Source: Caballeronia grimmiae
Lineage (GTDB): Bacteria > Pseudomonadota > Gammaproteobacteria > Burkholderiales > Burkholderiaceae
Assembly (NCBI RefSeq): GCF_000698555.1
Contig: NZ_JFHE01000002.1
Coordinates: 124,001 to 188,000, forward strand
DNA length: 64,000 bases
Direction of reading: 5' to 3'
Both the position numbers and the translations under genes were made by a program. Below, piece by piece: positions 33,949-42,562 of the stretch. The notes below the pieces were generated by a model, which saw only the letters and a list, made by a program, of their open reading frames with translations, was not told the origin of the DNA and ran no database searches. The first letter of the stretch is position 1. Each line of letters begins with the position of its first letter.

Positions 33949-36468
33949 TTACCGCGCCGCGAGCGCGAGCACCGCTTCGACTTCGTTGAGGTCCACCGGC
34001 TTGATCAGATGCGCGTCGAAGCCGGCTGCGCGCGTGCGGGCCATGTCCTCGTCCGAGCCGAGGCCGGTCATCGCCGCAACGATGACGTGCGCGCCGCCCC
34101 CGCCCGCCCGCTCGCGAATGCCGCGAATCACGTCGAAGCCGGTCACGCCAGGCATCGACAGATCGAGCAGCACCACGTCGGGCCGCCGCTCGTCGAAGCG
34201 GCGCATCGCCTCTTCGCCGTTGTAGGCCGCGCGCGCAGAATGGCCGAGCATGTCGACGACGAGCGTCATGCTGTCGGCGGAATCGCGATTGTCGTCGACG
34301 ACGAGCACCTCCAGTTGCCGATTCGCCGACGGTTCAGGCGCGGCCAGTTTCGGCGGCTCGTGCGCCGCCGCCTGGGCGAGCGGCAGCCACAGGCTGAAGA
34401 CGCTGCCCTTGCCCGGGCCGTCGCTCTGCGCCTCGACGTGGCCGCCATGCAGTTCCGCGATCGCCCGCACGAGCGTCAGCCCGATGCCCAGGCCGCCTTC
34501 GTCCGCATGCGCGCCGGGCGGATGTTCCTGCACGAACAGATCGAACACGGCGCCGAGCGCATCGGCGGAAATGCCGCGTCCCTGATCGCTGACGCGCAAC
34601 AGCGCCGTGCCGCCGCGCGTCCCGGCTTCGAGCGTGATCGTCGATCCGGCCGGGCTGAACTTCGACGCGTTGTTCAGCAAGTTGTTGAGCGCCTGCACGA
34701 GCCGCGTCGGATCGCCGTTGACGAAGACACGCTGCCCCGTGTGTTCGACGACGAGCCGCTGCTGCCGCGCGTCGAACGAGGGCTGGCTGGCTTCGGCGCT
34801 GAGATGCACGACGTCCGCGATATCGACGACATCCGTCGTGAGGCGAATCTTTCCCGAACTGACGCGGCCCGCTTCGAGCAGGTCGTCGACGAGCTTCGTC
34901 AGATGCGCAAGCTGCCGGTCGACGATCTGGCGGCTGCGGATCACGTCGGAATCGTCGGAGGCTTTCAGTTTCAGGATGCTCACCGCGTTGCGGATGGGCG
35001 CGAGCGGATTGCGCAATTCGTGGCCGAGCAGCGCGAGGAACTCGTTCATGCGCCGGCTCGACGCCTCCAGTTCTTCGAGGCGCCGGCGCGAAGTCATGTC
35101 GCGCGTGATCGCGACGAAATCCTGCGCGCTGCCTTCTTTCGACGGCATCGCGCTCAGCGTCACGTGCGCCCAGAACTCCGAGCCGTCCTTGCGCACCCGC
35201 CAGCCTTCGTGTTCGACGCGGCCGTGCTCGATCGCGCGCCGGATGATGTCGCCGGGGCGGTCGCGGCCCAGTTCGTCGGGCGTATAGAAAAGCGCCAGAT
35301 GGCGGCCGATGGCCTCCTCGGCGGTGTAGCCGTACAGCGCGTGCGCGCCGTCGTTCCACGAGCGCACGATGCCGTTCGAATCCAGCATGTAGATCGCGTA
35401 GTCGCTGACCGAATCGATCAACAGGCGCAGACGCTGATTCGCTTCGGTGGCGCGCAGGCGGTCCGTGATGTCGTGAATGAAGCAGGTGAACTGACGCTGA
35501 CCTTCATACCAGACTTCGCTGATCGTCAGTTCCGCCGTGAACTCGCTGCCGTCGCGGCGTTTCGCGGGCAGTTCGACTCGCGTATCGATGACGCGCGCCT
35601 CGCCCGTCGCCAGATAGCGCGTGAGTCCGGCGCGATGCGCGGCGCGATGGCGTTCGGGCACGATGAACTGCGCCAGTTCCCGATTCATCACTTCCTGCGC
35701 GCGCCAGCCGAACAGCCTCGTTGCCGCCTCGTTCCAGTAGATGACCATGCCGGCTTCATCGATGGAAACGAACGCGATGTGCGCGTTGTCGAGCACGGTG
35801 CGGCGGCGGCGCAGCGCATCGGCGAGCTTCTTCTCGAACTCGACACGCAACGACGATTCCACGCTCAGCGTCGCGCTGACACTCGCGTGCTGTTCGACGA
35901 GCCGGCGATGCTCCTGCGCGATTTCTTCACGCGCGATGGTTTCGGCGATGCACGCGCAAAACGCATTCAGAATCGCGATATCCGCCTGGCCGAATTGTTC
36001 GGGCTCGCCGGAGATCAGCTTGAGCACCGCGACGGAGCGGCCTTCGTGGATGACGGGCGCGACGACCATCGACGCCGCGCCGACGGCCTGACACGCCGCG
36101 CGGTCCACGCGATGGTCGGTCGCGGTGTTGCGGCTCACCAGCGCCTCTTGCCGCGTGATGCACAGGCCGGACAGGCTGCCCGCGGACGGCAGTCGCGTGC
36201 CTACGTGACGCGCGGCCGCGCCGCTTGCCGCGCGATAGACGAGCTCGTCGCCTTCGATCCATTCGATCACGGACGAAGAGACGTCCGCGACTTCGCGCAA
36301 CGTATCGGTGACTTTCTGAAGGTATTCCGGCAAGGGCAGCCGGGAATGAGCGAGGCTCGCGAACGTGGCAAACCACCGCTCGAAATGCGCGCGACGATTG
36401 TGATGGGCCTTGGTTCTTCTATCCGTTGACGAAGTCTCGTACTGAAAACGCATGGCCCGTTTATGCAT
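33949..36468 (-). CDS. Hybrid sensor histidine kinase (GAF-PAS-PAS-HisKA-HATPase-REC)
   Basis: The soluble protein of 839 residues has no membrane helix. A GAF-like domain (about 25-190) is followed by two PAS domains (around LDNAHIAFVSIDEAGMVIYW and IDSVSDYAIYMLDSNGIVRS), the dimerisation helix LALLGHELRNPLAPIRNAVS with the phospho-His, an ATP-binding domain with NNLLNNASKFSP, and a C-terminal receiver with VVDDNRD and phospho-Asp in VVLLDLSMPG. It has no HPt domain. The start is uncertain: ATGs at 36468 and 36453 and a TTG at 36486 are all in frame with weak ribosome sites. The signal and partner regulator are unknown. Confidence 0.87.
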   Translation of the reverse strand: MHKRAMRFQYETSSTDRRTKAHHNRRAHFERWFATFASLAHSRLPLPEYLQKVTDTLREVADVSSSVIEWIEGDELVYRAASGAAARHVGTRLPSAGSLSGLCITRQEALVSRNTATDHRVDRAACQAVGAASMVVAPVIHEGRSVAVLKLISGEPEQFGQADIAILNAFCACIAETIAREEIAQEHRRLVEQHASVSATLSVESSLRVEFEKKLADALRRRRTVLDNAHIAFVSIDEAGMVIYWNEAATRLFGWRAQEVMNRELAQFIVPERHRAAHRAGLTRYLATGEARVIDTRVELPAKRRDGSEFTAELTISEVWYEGQRQFTCFIHDITDRLRATEANQRLRLLIDSVSDYAIYMLDSNGIVRSWNDGAHALYGYTAEEAIGRHLALFYTPDELGRDRPGDIIRRAIEHGRVEHEGWRVRKDGSEFWAHVTLSAMPSKEGSAQDFVAITRDMTSRRRLEELEASSRRMNEFLALLGHELRNPLAPIRNAVSILKLKASDDSDVIRSRQIVDRQLAHLTKLVDDLLEAGRVSSGKIRLTTDVVDIADVVHLSAEASQPSFDARQQRLVVEHTGQRVFVNGDPTRLVQALNNLLNNASKFSPAGSTITLEAGTRGGTALLRVSDQGRGISADALGAVFDLFVQEHPPGAHADEGGLGIGLTLVRAIAELHGGHVEAQSDGPGKGSVFSLWLPLAQAAAHEPPKLAAPEPSANRQLEVLVVDDNRDSADSMTLVVDMLGHSARAAYNGEEAMRRFDERRPDVVLLDLSMPGVTGFDVIRGIRERAGGGGAHVIVAAMTGLGSDEDMARTRAAGFDAHLIKPVDLNEVEAVLALAAR

Positions 36469-36678
36469 CGGTGGAACGCGAATCAATCGCGGAGAGTATC
36501 GGCGGTATATCGTCCGCTAATTGGAACACAAAACACAGTCAAACGTTTGCTTAAAAGCGAGGGGAGAACCTTTATTTGTCTGCTCATAAAAAGTCGGTAA
36601 GCCGTACTGACTAATCGAACGACTGTTCAATGGGAAGACGGTAACAACGACGCTATCTCGCGGTCGATGCGGTAAATA

Positions 36679-37863
36679 TCACGCGACCGCTGTCTCGTCC
36701 GATGCGGGGAGGGCCGCTTCCGTGCGGCTCGCCGCGACCCAGCGGCTTTTGCCCGAGCGCTTCGCGGCGTAGAGCGCGTTGTCGGCATCGCGCAGAACGC
36801 CGTCGAGTTCCGTGTGATTGCGATCGAACATGGCAACGCCGATGCTCGCGCCGATCACCAGTTCGCCGTCGCCATCGGTATGGAACGGCTTGCCAAGCTC
36901 GATCACGAGCCGGTCCGCCAGCACAAAAGGATCGGCGTGCGGCGGCGCGACGATCACGAATTCATCGCCGCCCAGACGCGCGACCAGCGCGCCATCGCCC
37001 GCCAGTTGCCGAAGGCGGCGCGCGACGAGCGCGAGCAGCGTGTCGCCGACTTCGTGGCCGCGCGCGTCGTTGATCGCCTTGAAGCCGTCGAGATCCAGAT
37101 AGAAGAGGGCGTCGAACGCATTTTCGTCTGCACGGCCGTAGCGCATGCGAAAGCGCACTGCCTGAAATAGCCCGGCGCGGTTGAGCAGACCGGTGAGTTC
37201 GTCATGACGCGCGCGGCGGTCGTTTTCCTGCTCGGCTTTCATCGTCGAGACGAGCATGCCGTTGAGACGCCACGCGGCGGCGCTCATCGCGAAAAGATAG
37301 AAAGGGATTTGCAGCAGTGTCAGAAGGAGCGTCGGCTCGCCCGACAGCAATGCGCCGATGCAGCACGGTCCGAGCGACAGAAAGATCATCACGGCGACGA
37401 GACGCGGCGCGGCGAAATTGCGGAAACAGATGCCGCCGACCATCGCGGCCGCGGAGAGGAAGGAAAGCGTCGCGGCCACCCAGTCGCCCGACAGCACGCT
37501 GACGAGCGCGCCGTAGCCGACTGTCGCGCCCCACAGCGGCGCAAGCAGCACGTAGGTGTCGGTCAGCGTCGATTTGCCTGCGCGAGCACGGCGGCGCGCG
37601 ACGATCAGCACGACGAGGCGCGCAAGACAGACGGCGATTTCGAGCGCGAGCCACGCATCGAATGCGAAGGACGGATGCCGCCGCTGCAGCACCCACGCGA
37701 CCGCAATCGTATTGAACACGCCGCCCGCGAAAATCGGCAGCGTGCCGAAGAGGCTGCCTACGAGCGCGGCGCGGATCGCACGCGGGATGTCGGGACCCGC
37801 ATGCAGCAGCCACGTCGCCGCACGTCCGCGCGGAAGGGTGAAGGATTCGATCTGTTGGTCCAT
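36679..37863 (-). CDS. Membrane-bound diguanylate cyclase
   Basis: The 394-residue protein has about six N-terminal membrane helices (residues 25-205) and a C-terminal GGDEF domain: HDELTGLLNRAGLFQAV, DLDGFKAINDARGHEVGD and the intact LGGDEFVIV. The inhibitory RxxD motif is absent (GDGA at that place), so product inhibition is unlikely. It should make c-di-GMP from GTP. It is transcribed in the same direction as the hybrid kinase but 210 bp upstream of it; a functional link is not shown. Confidence 0.88.
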   Translation of the reverse strand: MDQQIESFTLPRGRAATWLLHAGPDIPRAIRAALVGSLFGTLPIFAGGVFNTIAVAWVLQRRHPSFAFDAWLALEIAVCLARLVVLIVARRRARAGKSTLTDTYVLLAPLWGATVGYGALVSVLSGDWVAATLSFLSAAAMVGGICFRNFAAPRLVAVMIFLSLGPCCIGALLSGEPTLLLTLLQIPFYLFAMSAAAWRLNGMLVSTMKAEQENDRRARHDELTGLLNRAGLFQAVRFRMRYGRADENAFDALFYLDLDGFKAINDARGHEVGDTLLALVARRLRQLAGDGALVARLGGDEFVIVAPPHADPFVLADRLVIELGKPFHTDGDGELVIGASIGVAMFDRNHTELDGVLRDADNALYAAKRSGKSRWVAASRTEAALPASDETAVA

Positions 37864-38068
37864 AGGTGCGATGAGCGGCGGTCGGGCGACTGCGTGACCT
37901 TCGGGACTTGTGTCCCACCCATCGGATAACGGAGTGGAGAGGATCGAACTTTATGGTCGCGCCCTTTGTTTCAGGGGCGAATGGATTGCCAATCGTTTGC
38001 GCGGATTTGCGGCGCTCGAATTACGCGTGCCGAGCCAAAAAGCGAGCGCAAGGAAAGCCTCCAGCGAT

Positions 38069-39007
38069 TCATGCGGCGGCGCTGCGTCCCGCCTCCACGA
38101 TCTCGTCCATCAGCAGGCGCACGCCCGCTGAAAGCTGCGCATCTCGGCGCGTGACCATCTCATACGGCTCGCTTTTCGACGTGAACGCGAGCGGCAACGT
38201 GCACACGACGCCATGCGCCGTGCAAAAACGCGCGACATCGACGGATACCAGCGCCACGAGCGACGGATTCTTCTGCAATAGCGCGAGCGTCGCGAAGGCG
38301 GATGTGGTTTCCAGCAGATGCGACGGGAAGCGCAGCCCCGCGTCGTGAAACTCGCGTTCGAGCAGCAGCCGCATCGGCATATTCGCGCGATACACCACCC
38401 AGCGATGCCGCGCGAGATCGCTCAACGCGACGCGCCGCCGCTTCGCGAGCGGATGATCGACATTCGCGATCACCGCAAGCGTTTCCTGCTGCACGACGAC
38501 GCTGTCGTACAGATACGGCGTCTGGCTCACGCTCGTGCGGCACACGGCGACATCGAGCCGTCCCGCGTCGATGAGCCCGAGCAGGCTCGCGCTCGTATCC
38601 TCGACGATCTCCACCGACATCTCCGGCTGACGCGCGCTGGCGGCGGTGATCGCATCGGTGACGAGCGGCACCGCGCCCATGATCACGCCCACGGACACAC
38701 GCCCGCCATAGCCGCGCATGATGCCGACGATCTCTTCACGCAGATGCGCGATATCCGTATGAATCAGCCGCGCATAACGGATCACGCAATGCCCGACCGC
38801 GTTCGGCTCCAGTCCGCGGTGCGTCCGCACGAAAAGCGGCGTGCCGAACGTCGTTTCTATTTCATGCAGCGCCTTGCTCGCGCCCGGCTGCGTGAGCGCA
38901 AGCTGCTTCGCCGCGCCGAGCAGCGAGCCGCGTTCTTCCAGCGCGATGAGCAGGCGCAACTGCCTGACGTGCAGGCGCGAGAGAATGGAATTCAGCGATG
39001 GCGTCAT
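38069..39007 (-). CDS. LysR-family transcriptional regulator
   Basis: The 312-residue regulator has the N-terminal HTH typical of LysR proteins: LHVRQLRLLIALEERGSLLG, AAKQLALTQPGASKALHEIE, FGTPLFVRTHRGLEPNAVG. The effector-binding domain begins VSVGVIMGAVPLVTDAI and has an internal LDVAVCRTS. It is divergent from the iron-type alcohol dehydrogenase gene with a 95-bp gap and so likely controls it. The effector is unknown. Confidence 0.87.
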   Translation of the reverse strand: MTPSLNSILSRLHVRQLRLLIALEERGSLLGAAKQLALTQPGASKALHEIETTFGTPLFVRTHRGLEPNAVGHCVIRYARLIHTDIAHLREEIVGIMRGYGGRVSVGVIMGAVPLVTDAITAASARQPEMSVEIVEDTSASLLGLIDAGRLDVAVCRTSVSQTPYLYDSVVVQQETLAVIANVDHPLAKRRRVALSDLARHRWVVYRANMPMRLLLEREFHDAGLRFPSHLLETTSAFATLALLQKNPSLVALVSVDVARFCTAHGVVCTLPLAFTSKSEPYEMVTRRDAQLSAGVRLLMDEIVEAGRSAAA

Positions 39008-39102
39008 GAGGGAAAGTTATACCCGTATCACATGCCGTCAGTATCGCGGAGGCGGCAGCGTCCGTATACTCGGGCGACTGCTATAACCTTTCGTCATTGC
39101 AC

Positions 39103-40242
39103 ATGGCCCTGATCAATTACATCACGCAGATTCAGTTCGACTTTGGCGCGGTGCGCCTGCTCGCCAGCGAGTGCGAGCGTTTCGGCATTCGCCGTCCGTT
39201 GATCGTGACCGATGCGGGCATCCGCGCGGCGGGTTTGCTCGACAAGGTCGTCGATGCGCTCGGCCCGCAATTCACCGCGCCGGTTTTCGACGCGACGCCG
39301 CCGAATCCGAACGAAGCCGCCGTGCGCGCGGCCGTCGCGCTGTATCGCGAGAATGATTGCGATGGCGTGATCGCGGCGGGCGGCGGCTCGTCGATCGATC
39401 TGGCGAAGGGCGTCGCGGTTTGCGCGACGCACGAAGGGCCGCTCGCGAGCTTTGCGGTGATCGAAGGCGGGCTTGCGCGCATCACGGCGGCGACCGCTCC
39501 GGTCATCGCCATTCCGACGACGGCCGGAACCGGCAGCGAAGTGGGCCGGGGCGCGATCCTGATTCTCGACGATGGCCGCAAAGTCGGCGTGATCTCGCCA
39601 TATGTCGTGCCGAAGGTCGCAATCTGCGATCCGGAACTCACGTTGGGCCTGCCGCCGATGCTCACCGCCGCGACCGGCATGGACGCCATCGCGCATTGCC
39701 TCGAAACGTTCATGGCCCCCGCGTTCAACCCGCCCGCCGACGGCATCGCGCTGGACGGCTTGTGGCGCGCGTGGCGGCACATCGAGCGGGCGACGCGCGA
39801 CGGTTCCGATCGCGCCGCGCGCTCGAACATGATGAGCGCATCGATGCAGGGCGCACTGGCGTTCCAGAAGGGCCTCGGCTGCGTGCACAGCCTGAGCCAT
39901 TCGCTGGGCGGCATCAATCCGAAGCTGCATCACGGCACGCTGAACGCGATCTTCCTGCCGGCGGTCATTGCGTTCAACAGCTCGGCCCCGTCGATGGCCG
40001 ATGAAGACAAGCTCGCGCGCATCGCTCAGGCGATGGGCCTCGCTGCCGGCGATGACGTCGGCGACGCGATCCGCAAGATGACCGCGACGCTCGGTTTGCC
40101 GCGCGGCCTCGCGGAACTCGGCGTGACACGCGAGCTGTTCCCGCGCATCGTCGCGGGCGCGCTGAAGGATCATAGTCACAAGACGAATCCGCGCGAGGCG
40201 TCGAGCGACGATTACATCGCCATCCTCGAAGCGTCGATGTAA
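39103..40242 (+). CDS. Iron-containing (type III) alcohol dehydrogenase
   Basis: The 379-residue enzyme starts at the ATG at 39103. Cofactor-binding GVIAAGGGSSIDLAKGVAV and IPTTAGTGSEVG are clear. The metal site is complete: Asp and His in TGMDAIAHCLETFM, His in GCVHSLSHSLGG and His in PKLHHGTLNA. Members reduce or oxidise small alcohols, 4-hydroxybutyrate, lactaldehyde or maleylacetate. The substrate cannot be chosen here. The divergent LysR gene suggests an inducible catabolic role. Confidence 0.85.
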   Translation: MALINYITQIQFDFGAVRLLASECERFGIRRPLIVTDAGIRAAGLLDKVVDALGPQFTAPVFDATPPNPNEAAVRAAVALYRENDCDGVIAAGGGSSIDLAKGVAVCATHEGPLASFAVIEGGLARITAATAPVIAIPTTAGTGSEVGRGAILILDDGRKVGVISPYVVPKVAICDPELTLGLPPMLTAATGMDAIAHCLETFMAPAFNPPADGIALDGLWRAWRHIERATRDGSDRAARSNMMSASMQGALAFQKGLGCVHSLSHSLGGINPKLHHGTLNAIFLPAVIAFNSSAPSMADEDKLARIAQAMGLAAGDDVGDAIRKMTATLGLPRGLAELGVTRELFPRIVAGALKDHSHKTNPREASSDDYIAILEASM

Positions 40243-40277
40243 GGCCGGAGCGCATGACGATTTGCGGCGGCGCAACA

Positions 40278-40304
40278 AAAGACTAGGGGAAAACCCTAGT
40301 CTTT
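40278..40304. terminator. Hairpin between the alcohol dehydrogenase and a small gene
   Basis: Arms AAAGACTAGGG and CCCTAGTCTTT (11 bp, perfect) flank a GAAAA loop, 36 bp after the dehydrogenase stop, and run on into TGTTACA. With T residues in the right arm it can act as an intrinsic terminator for the dehydrogenase gene. Because it lies just before the small gene at 40338 it could equally be a protein-binding palindrome or a leader structure. Confidence 0.55.
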
Positions 40305-40337
40305 GTTACAATGCGCAGCAAATTCTGGATTACTGTC

Positions 40338-40541
40338 ATGCGCACCCGTTACGTCATTCTCGAAAAGATCGCTTTTACGTTGCTCACGCTGTCCGCCGTT
40401 GCCGATGCCAGCTACATCACTTGGGAGAAGCATCCGAACTTCCGCGAAAACGTCACGGAATTCGTGAAGATGAGTGCGGATCTGAACTACGCGACCGCGA
40501 CCATCGACGGCTCCACGATGATGCCGCTCGCGTTCAACTAA
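40338..40541 (+). CDS. Small exported or membrane-anchored hypothetical protein
   Basis: From the ATG at 40338 the product has 67 residues (an in-frame ATG at 40311 would add nine). It begins MRTRYVILEKIAFTLLTLSA with a hydrophobic segment that could be a signal peptide or anchor, then a polar part SYITWEKHPNFRENVTEFVK with no cysteine. The family is unknown to me. It is preceded by a strong hairpin and followed at 98 bp by the urea transporter gene. Confidence 0.55.
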   Translation: MRTRYVILEKIAFTLLTLSAVADASYITWEKHPNFRENVTEFVKMSADLNYATATIDGSTMMPLAFN

Positions 40542-40639
40542 GCACTCGCCAGACCTCCAATACCCGCTATACGGCCCCGCGTCGCACGACGCGCGCGGCT
40601 TGTCCTATGCTGGCGGCTTCCTTCGCGTAGCCGCCGCGC

Positions 40640-41563
40640 ATGTCCATCGCTCTTCACACCGACGCCGCATCCGGCGAACCACTCCGTAGTTTCGCTCGTT
40701 CTCTCGGGCAAATCGTCCTTCAGCGCAATGTCGCAACAGGCGCGCTGCTGTTCGCGGGCGTTCTGTGTGCGAGCCCGCGGCTTGCGGGCGCGCTGGTGAT
40801 CGGCGCGATCGTCGGCAAGGTGATCACGCTCATCACCGAGGACGCCGATTCGCCCGCACTCCGCGACGATCTCTACGCCTTCAACGGCGCGCTTGCCGCG
40901 CTCGCGGCGTTCACCTTTATCCGCGATGCGTCGCAGGCGACGGCTGTCGCCATTCTCGCCGCGATGTTCGCGACGCTGCTCGCGAGCCCGCTCACGCGGA
41001 TTCTCTCGCTTCGCGGCTTGCCGATGTTTTCCAGTCCGGCGATCATCGTCACCTGGTGCTGGATGCCCTTGCTTGCCGATCGCGGCGAAGTCGGCGCGCT
41101 CGGGCCGGTGCCGGCCGGCGCGGCGGCGCTGACGAAGGCCGCGTTCGGCGGTCTCGCGCCGATCGTGTTTGCATCGGGCGCAGTCGCGGGCGCGTTCATC
41201 GCGGCGGGACTGTTCGCCGCCCGCCCGGCACGCGGGGCGTGGGCGCTCGGCGGCAGCGCGGCCGGCGCTGCGCTGCATGCGTTATGCGGCACGAGCGATG
41301 CCGTCGTGTTGTCCGGCGCGTGCGGTTTCAACGCCGCGCTGGCCGCCCTCGCGACGGCATCGCTCGGCGCGCGCCATGCGTTCATCGCGATTGCGCTGGC
41401 GGTAGCGATCGAGCGCGTCGCGGATTGCCTCGGAGTGGCGGCGCTGACCGCGCCGTTCGTGCTCGCGTCGTGGACGGTGATCGCCGTTGCGCGGCGCGTC
41501 GAGAAAATATCGAAAGGAGAATCGCATGTCGTTCACCCACACGTTAGAGCGCAGGATCGATGA
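40640..41563 (+). CDS. Urea transporter (UT) family protein
   Basis: The 307-residue membrane protein matches the bacterial/animal UT family in order: LRSFARSLGQIVLQRNVATG, an amphipathic first segment, then LRDDLYAFNGALAALAAFTF, the first selectivity-filter region, and in the second half LSGACGFNAALAALATASLG, its pseudo-symmetric counterpart, and APFVLASWTVIAV near the end. UT proteins are channel-like urea facilitators of the inner membrane. No urease genes are near. Its last 38 bases overlap the next gene. Confidence 0.72.
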   Translation: MSIALHTDAASGEPLRSFARSLGQIVLQRNVATGALLFAGVLCASPRLAGALVIGAIVGKVITLITEDADSPALRDDLYAFNGALAALAAFTFIRDASQATAVAILAAMFATLLASPLTRILSLRGLPMFSSPAIIVTWCWMPLLADRGEVGALGPVPAGAAALTKAAFGGLAPIVFASGAVAGAFIAAGLFAARPARGAWALGGSAAGAALHALCGTSDAVVLSGACGFNAALAALATASLGARHAFIAIALAVAIERVADCLGVAALTAPFVLASWTVIAVARRVEKISKGESHVVHPHVRAQDR

Positions 41564-42302
41564 AAGCGGGCCGCGCTCGGCCGCCGAAACGGCGACGCGC
41601 GTCGATCTGGCGGCGGCGTATCGGCTCGTCGCGCTGAACGGCTGGGACGATGTCGTCTACACGCACATTTCCGCGAGCGTGCCGGGCGAGCCGGGACGCT
41701 TTCTGATCAATCCGTTCGGACTTGCGTTCGATGAAGTCACCGCGTCGAATCTCGTGAAGATTGACATCGACGGCAACGTGATCGGCGAAAGCGCGCATCC
41801 GGTGAACGCGACGGGCTTCGCGCTGCACGCCGCCGTACACGCCGCCCGCGCGGATGCCGCCTGCGTGATGCATCTGCATGTGCGCGAGGCGATCGCGGTG
41901 TCGGCACAGCCGCATGGCCTGCTGCCGGCGTCCCAGCACGCGATGCGTTTTCACGGCCACCTTGCCTACCACGATTACGAGGGTCTTGCGTTCTCGCGTG
42001 CGGAAGGCGAGCGGCTCGTCGCGAGTCTCGGCGCGCACCGTGCGATGCTCTTGCGCAATCACGGGCCGCTTACGCTCGGGCGCACGATTGCCGAGGCTTA
42101 TGTGCTGATGGATATGCTCGTCAAGGCATGCGATATTCAGCTGCGCGCGCTGGCGGGCGTGAGCAAGGTGATCGTGCCGACGCCCGATGTCGTCGCCCGG
42201 ACGGCGGCGCAACTGCACGACGGCGACGCCATCGAAGGCGCGCTCGAATGGCCCGCGCTTCTGCGCAAGCTGGAGCGCAGCGATCCGTCGTATCGCGATT
42301 AA
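41526..42302 (+). CDS. Class II aldolase/adducin family protein
   Basis: The ATG at 41526 has AAAGGAG 7 nt upstream, inside the end of the urea transporter gene. The 258-residue protein has RLVALNGWDDVVYTHISASV, FLINPFGLAFDEVTASNLVK, the metal site CVMHLHVREAIAVS (two His), and LRNHGPLTLG with the further His ligand. This is the adducin-like subgroup that includes sugar-phosphate aldolases and many uncharacterised members. The substrate is unknown. The tautomerase 25 bp downstream suggests a shared pathway. Confidence 0.82.
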   Translation: MSFTHTLERRIDESGPRSAAETATRVDLAAAYRLVALNGWDDVVYTHISASVPGEPGRFLINPFGLAFDEVTASNLVKIDIDGNVIGESAHPVNATGFALHAAVHAARADAACVMHLHVREAIAVSAQPHGLLPASQHAMRFHGHLAYHDYEGLAFSRAEGERLVASLGAHRAMLLRNHGPLTLGRTIAEAYVLMDMLVKACDIQLRALAGVSKVIVPTPDVVARTAAQLHDGDAIEGALEWPALLRKLERSDPSYRD

Positions 42303-42327
42303 CCCGTTTCAAGGAGAAATCAACGCA

Positions 42328-42513
42328 ATGCCGACTTTCAACATCCAGCTCTTCGAAGGCCGCACGGCGGAAGAAAAGCGCAAGTTCGTCGAGGCGATCA
42401 CGCGCACGACATGCGAGACGCTCGGCTGCGAGCCGGGGTCGGTGGATATCATCCTGACGGACGTGAAGCGCGAGAACTGGGCGACCGCGGGCAAACTGTG
42501 GTCGGACCAATAG
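42328..42513 (+). CDS. 4-oxalocrotonate tautomerase-family protein
   Basis: The 61-residue protein follows AAGGAG. Its second residue is Pro (MPTFNIQLFEGRTAEEKRKF), which becomes the catalytic N-terminal proline after Met removal. The helix KRKFVEAITRTTCETLG and EPGSVDIILTDVKRENWA follow the family pattern. These proteins interconvert keto and enol forms of 2-oxo acids. It ends the group with the class II aldolase. Confidence 0.82.
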   Translation: MPTFNIQLFEGRTAEEKRKFVEAITRTTCETLGCEPGSVDIILTDVKRENWATAGKLWSDQ

Positions 42514-42523
42514 CGCATTGAAA

Positions 42524-42552
42524 GAACGCGGCGGCGTTGCACCGCCGCGTTC
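42524..42552. terminator. Bidirectional hairpin between the tautomerase gene and glcB
   Basis: Arms GAACGCGGCGG and CCGCCGCGTTC (11 bp, perfect) flank a 7-nt loop between two convergent stops. On the minus strand it is followed by TTTCAAT, so it suits termination of glcB best; on the plus strand no T tract follows. Confidence 0.65.
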
Positions 42553-42562
42553 GTCGCGATGA

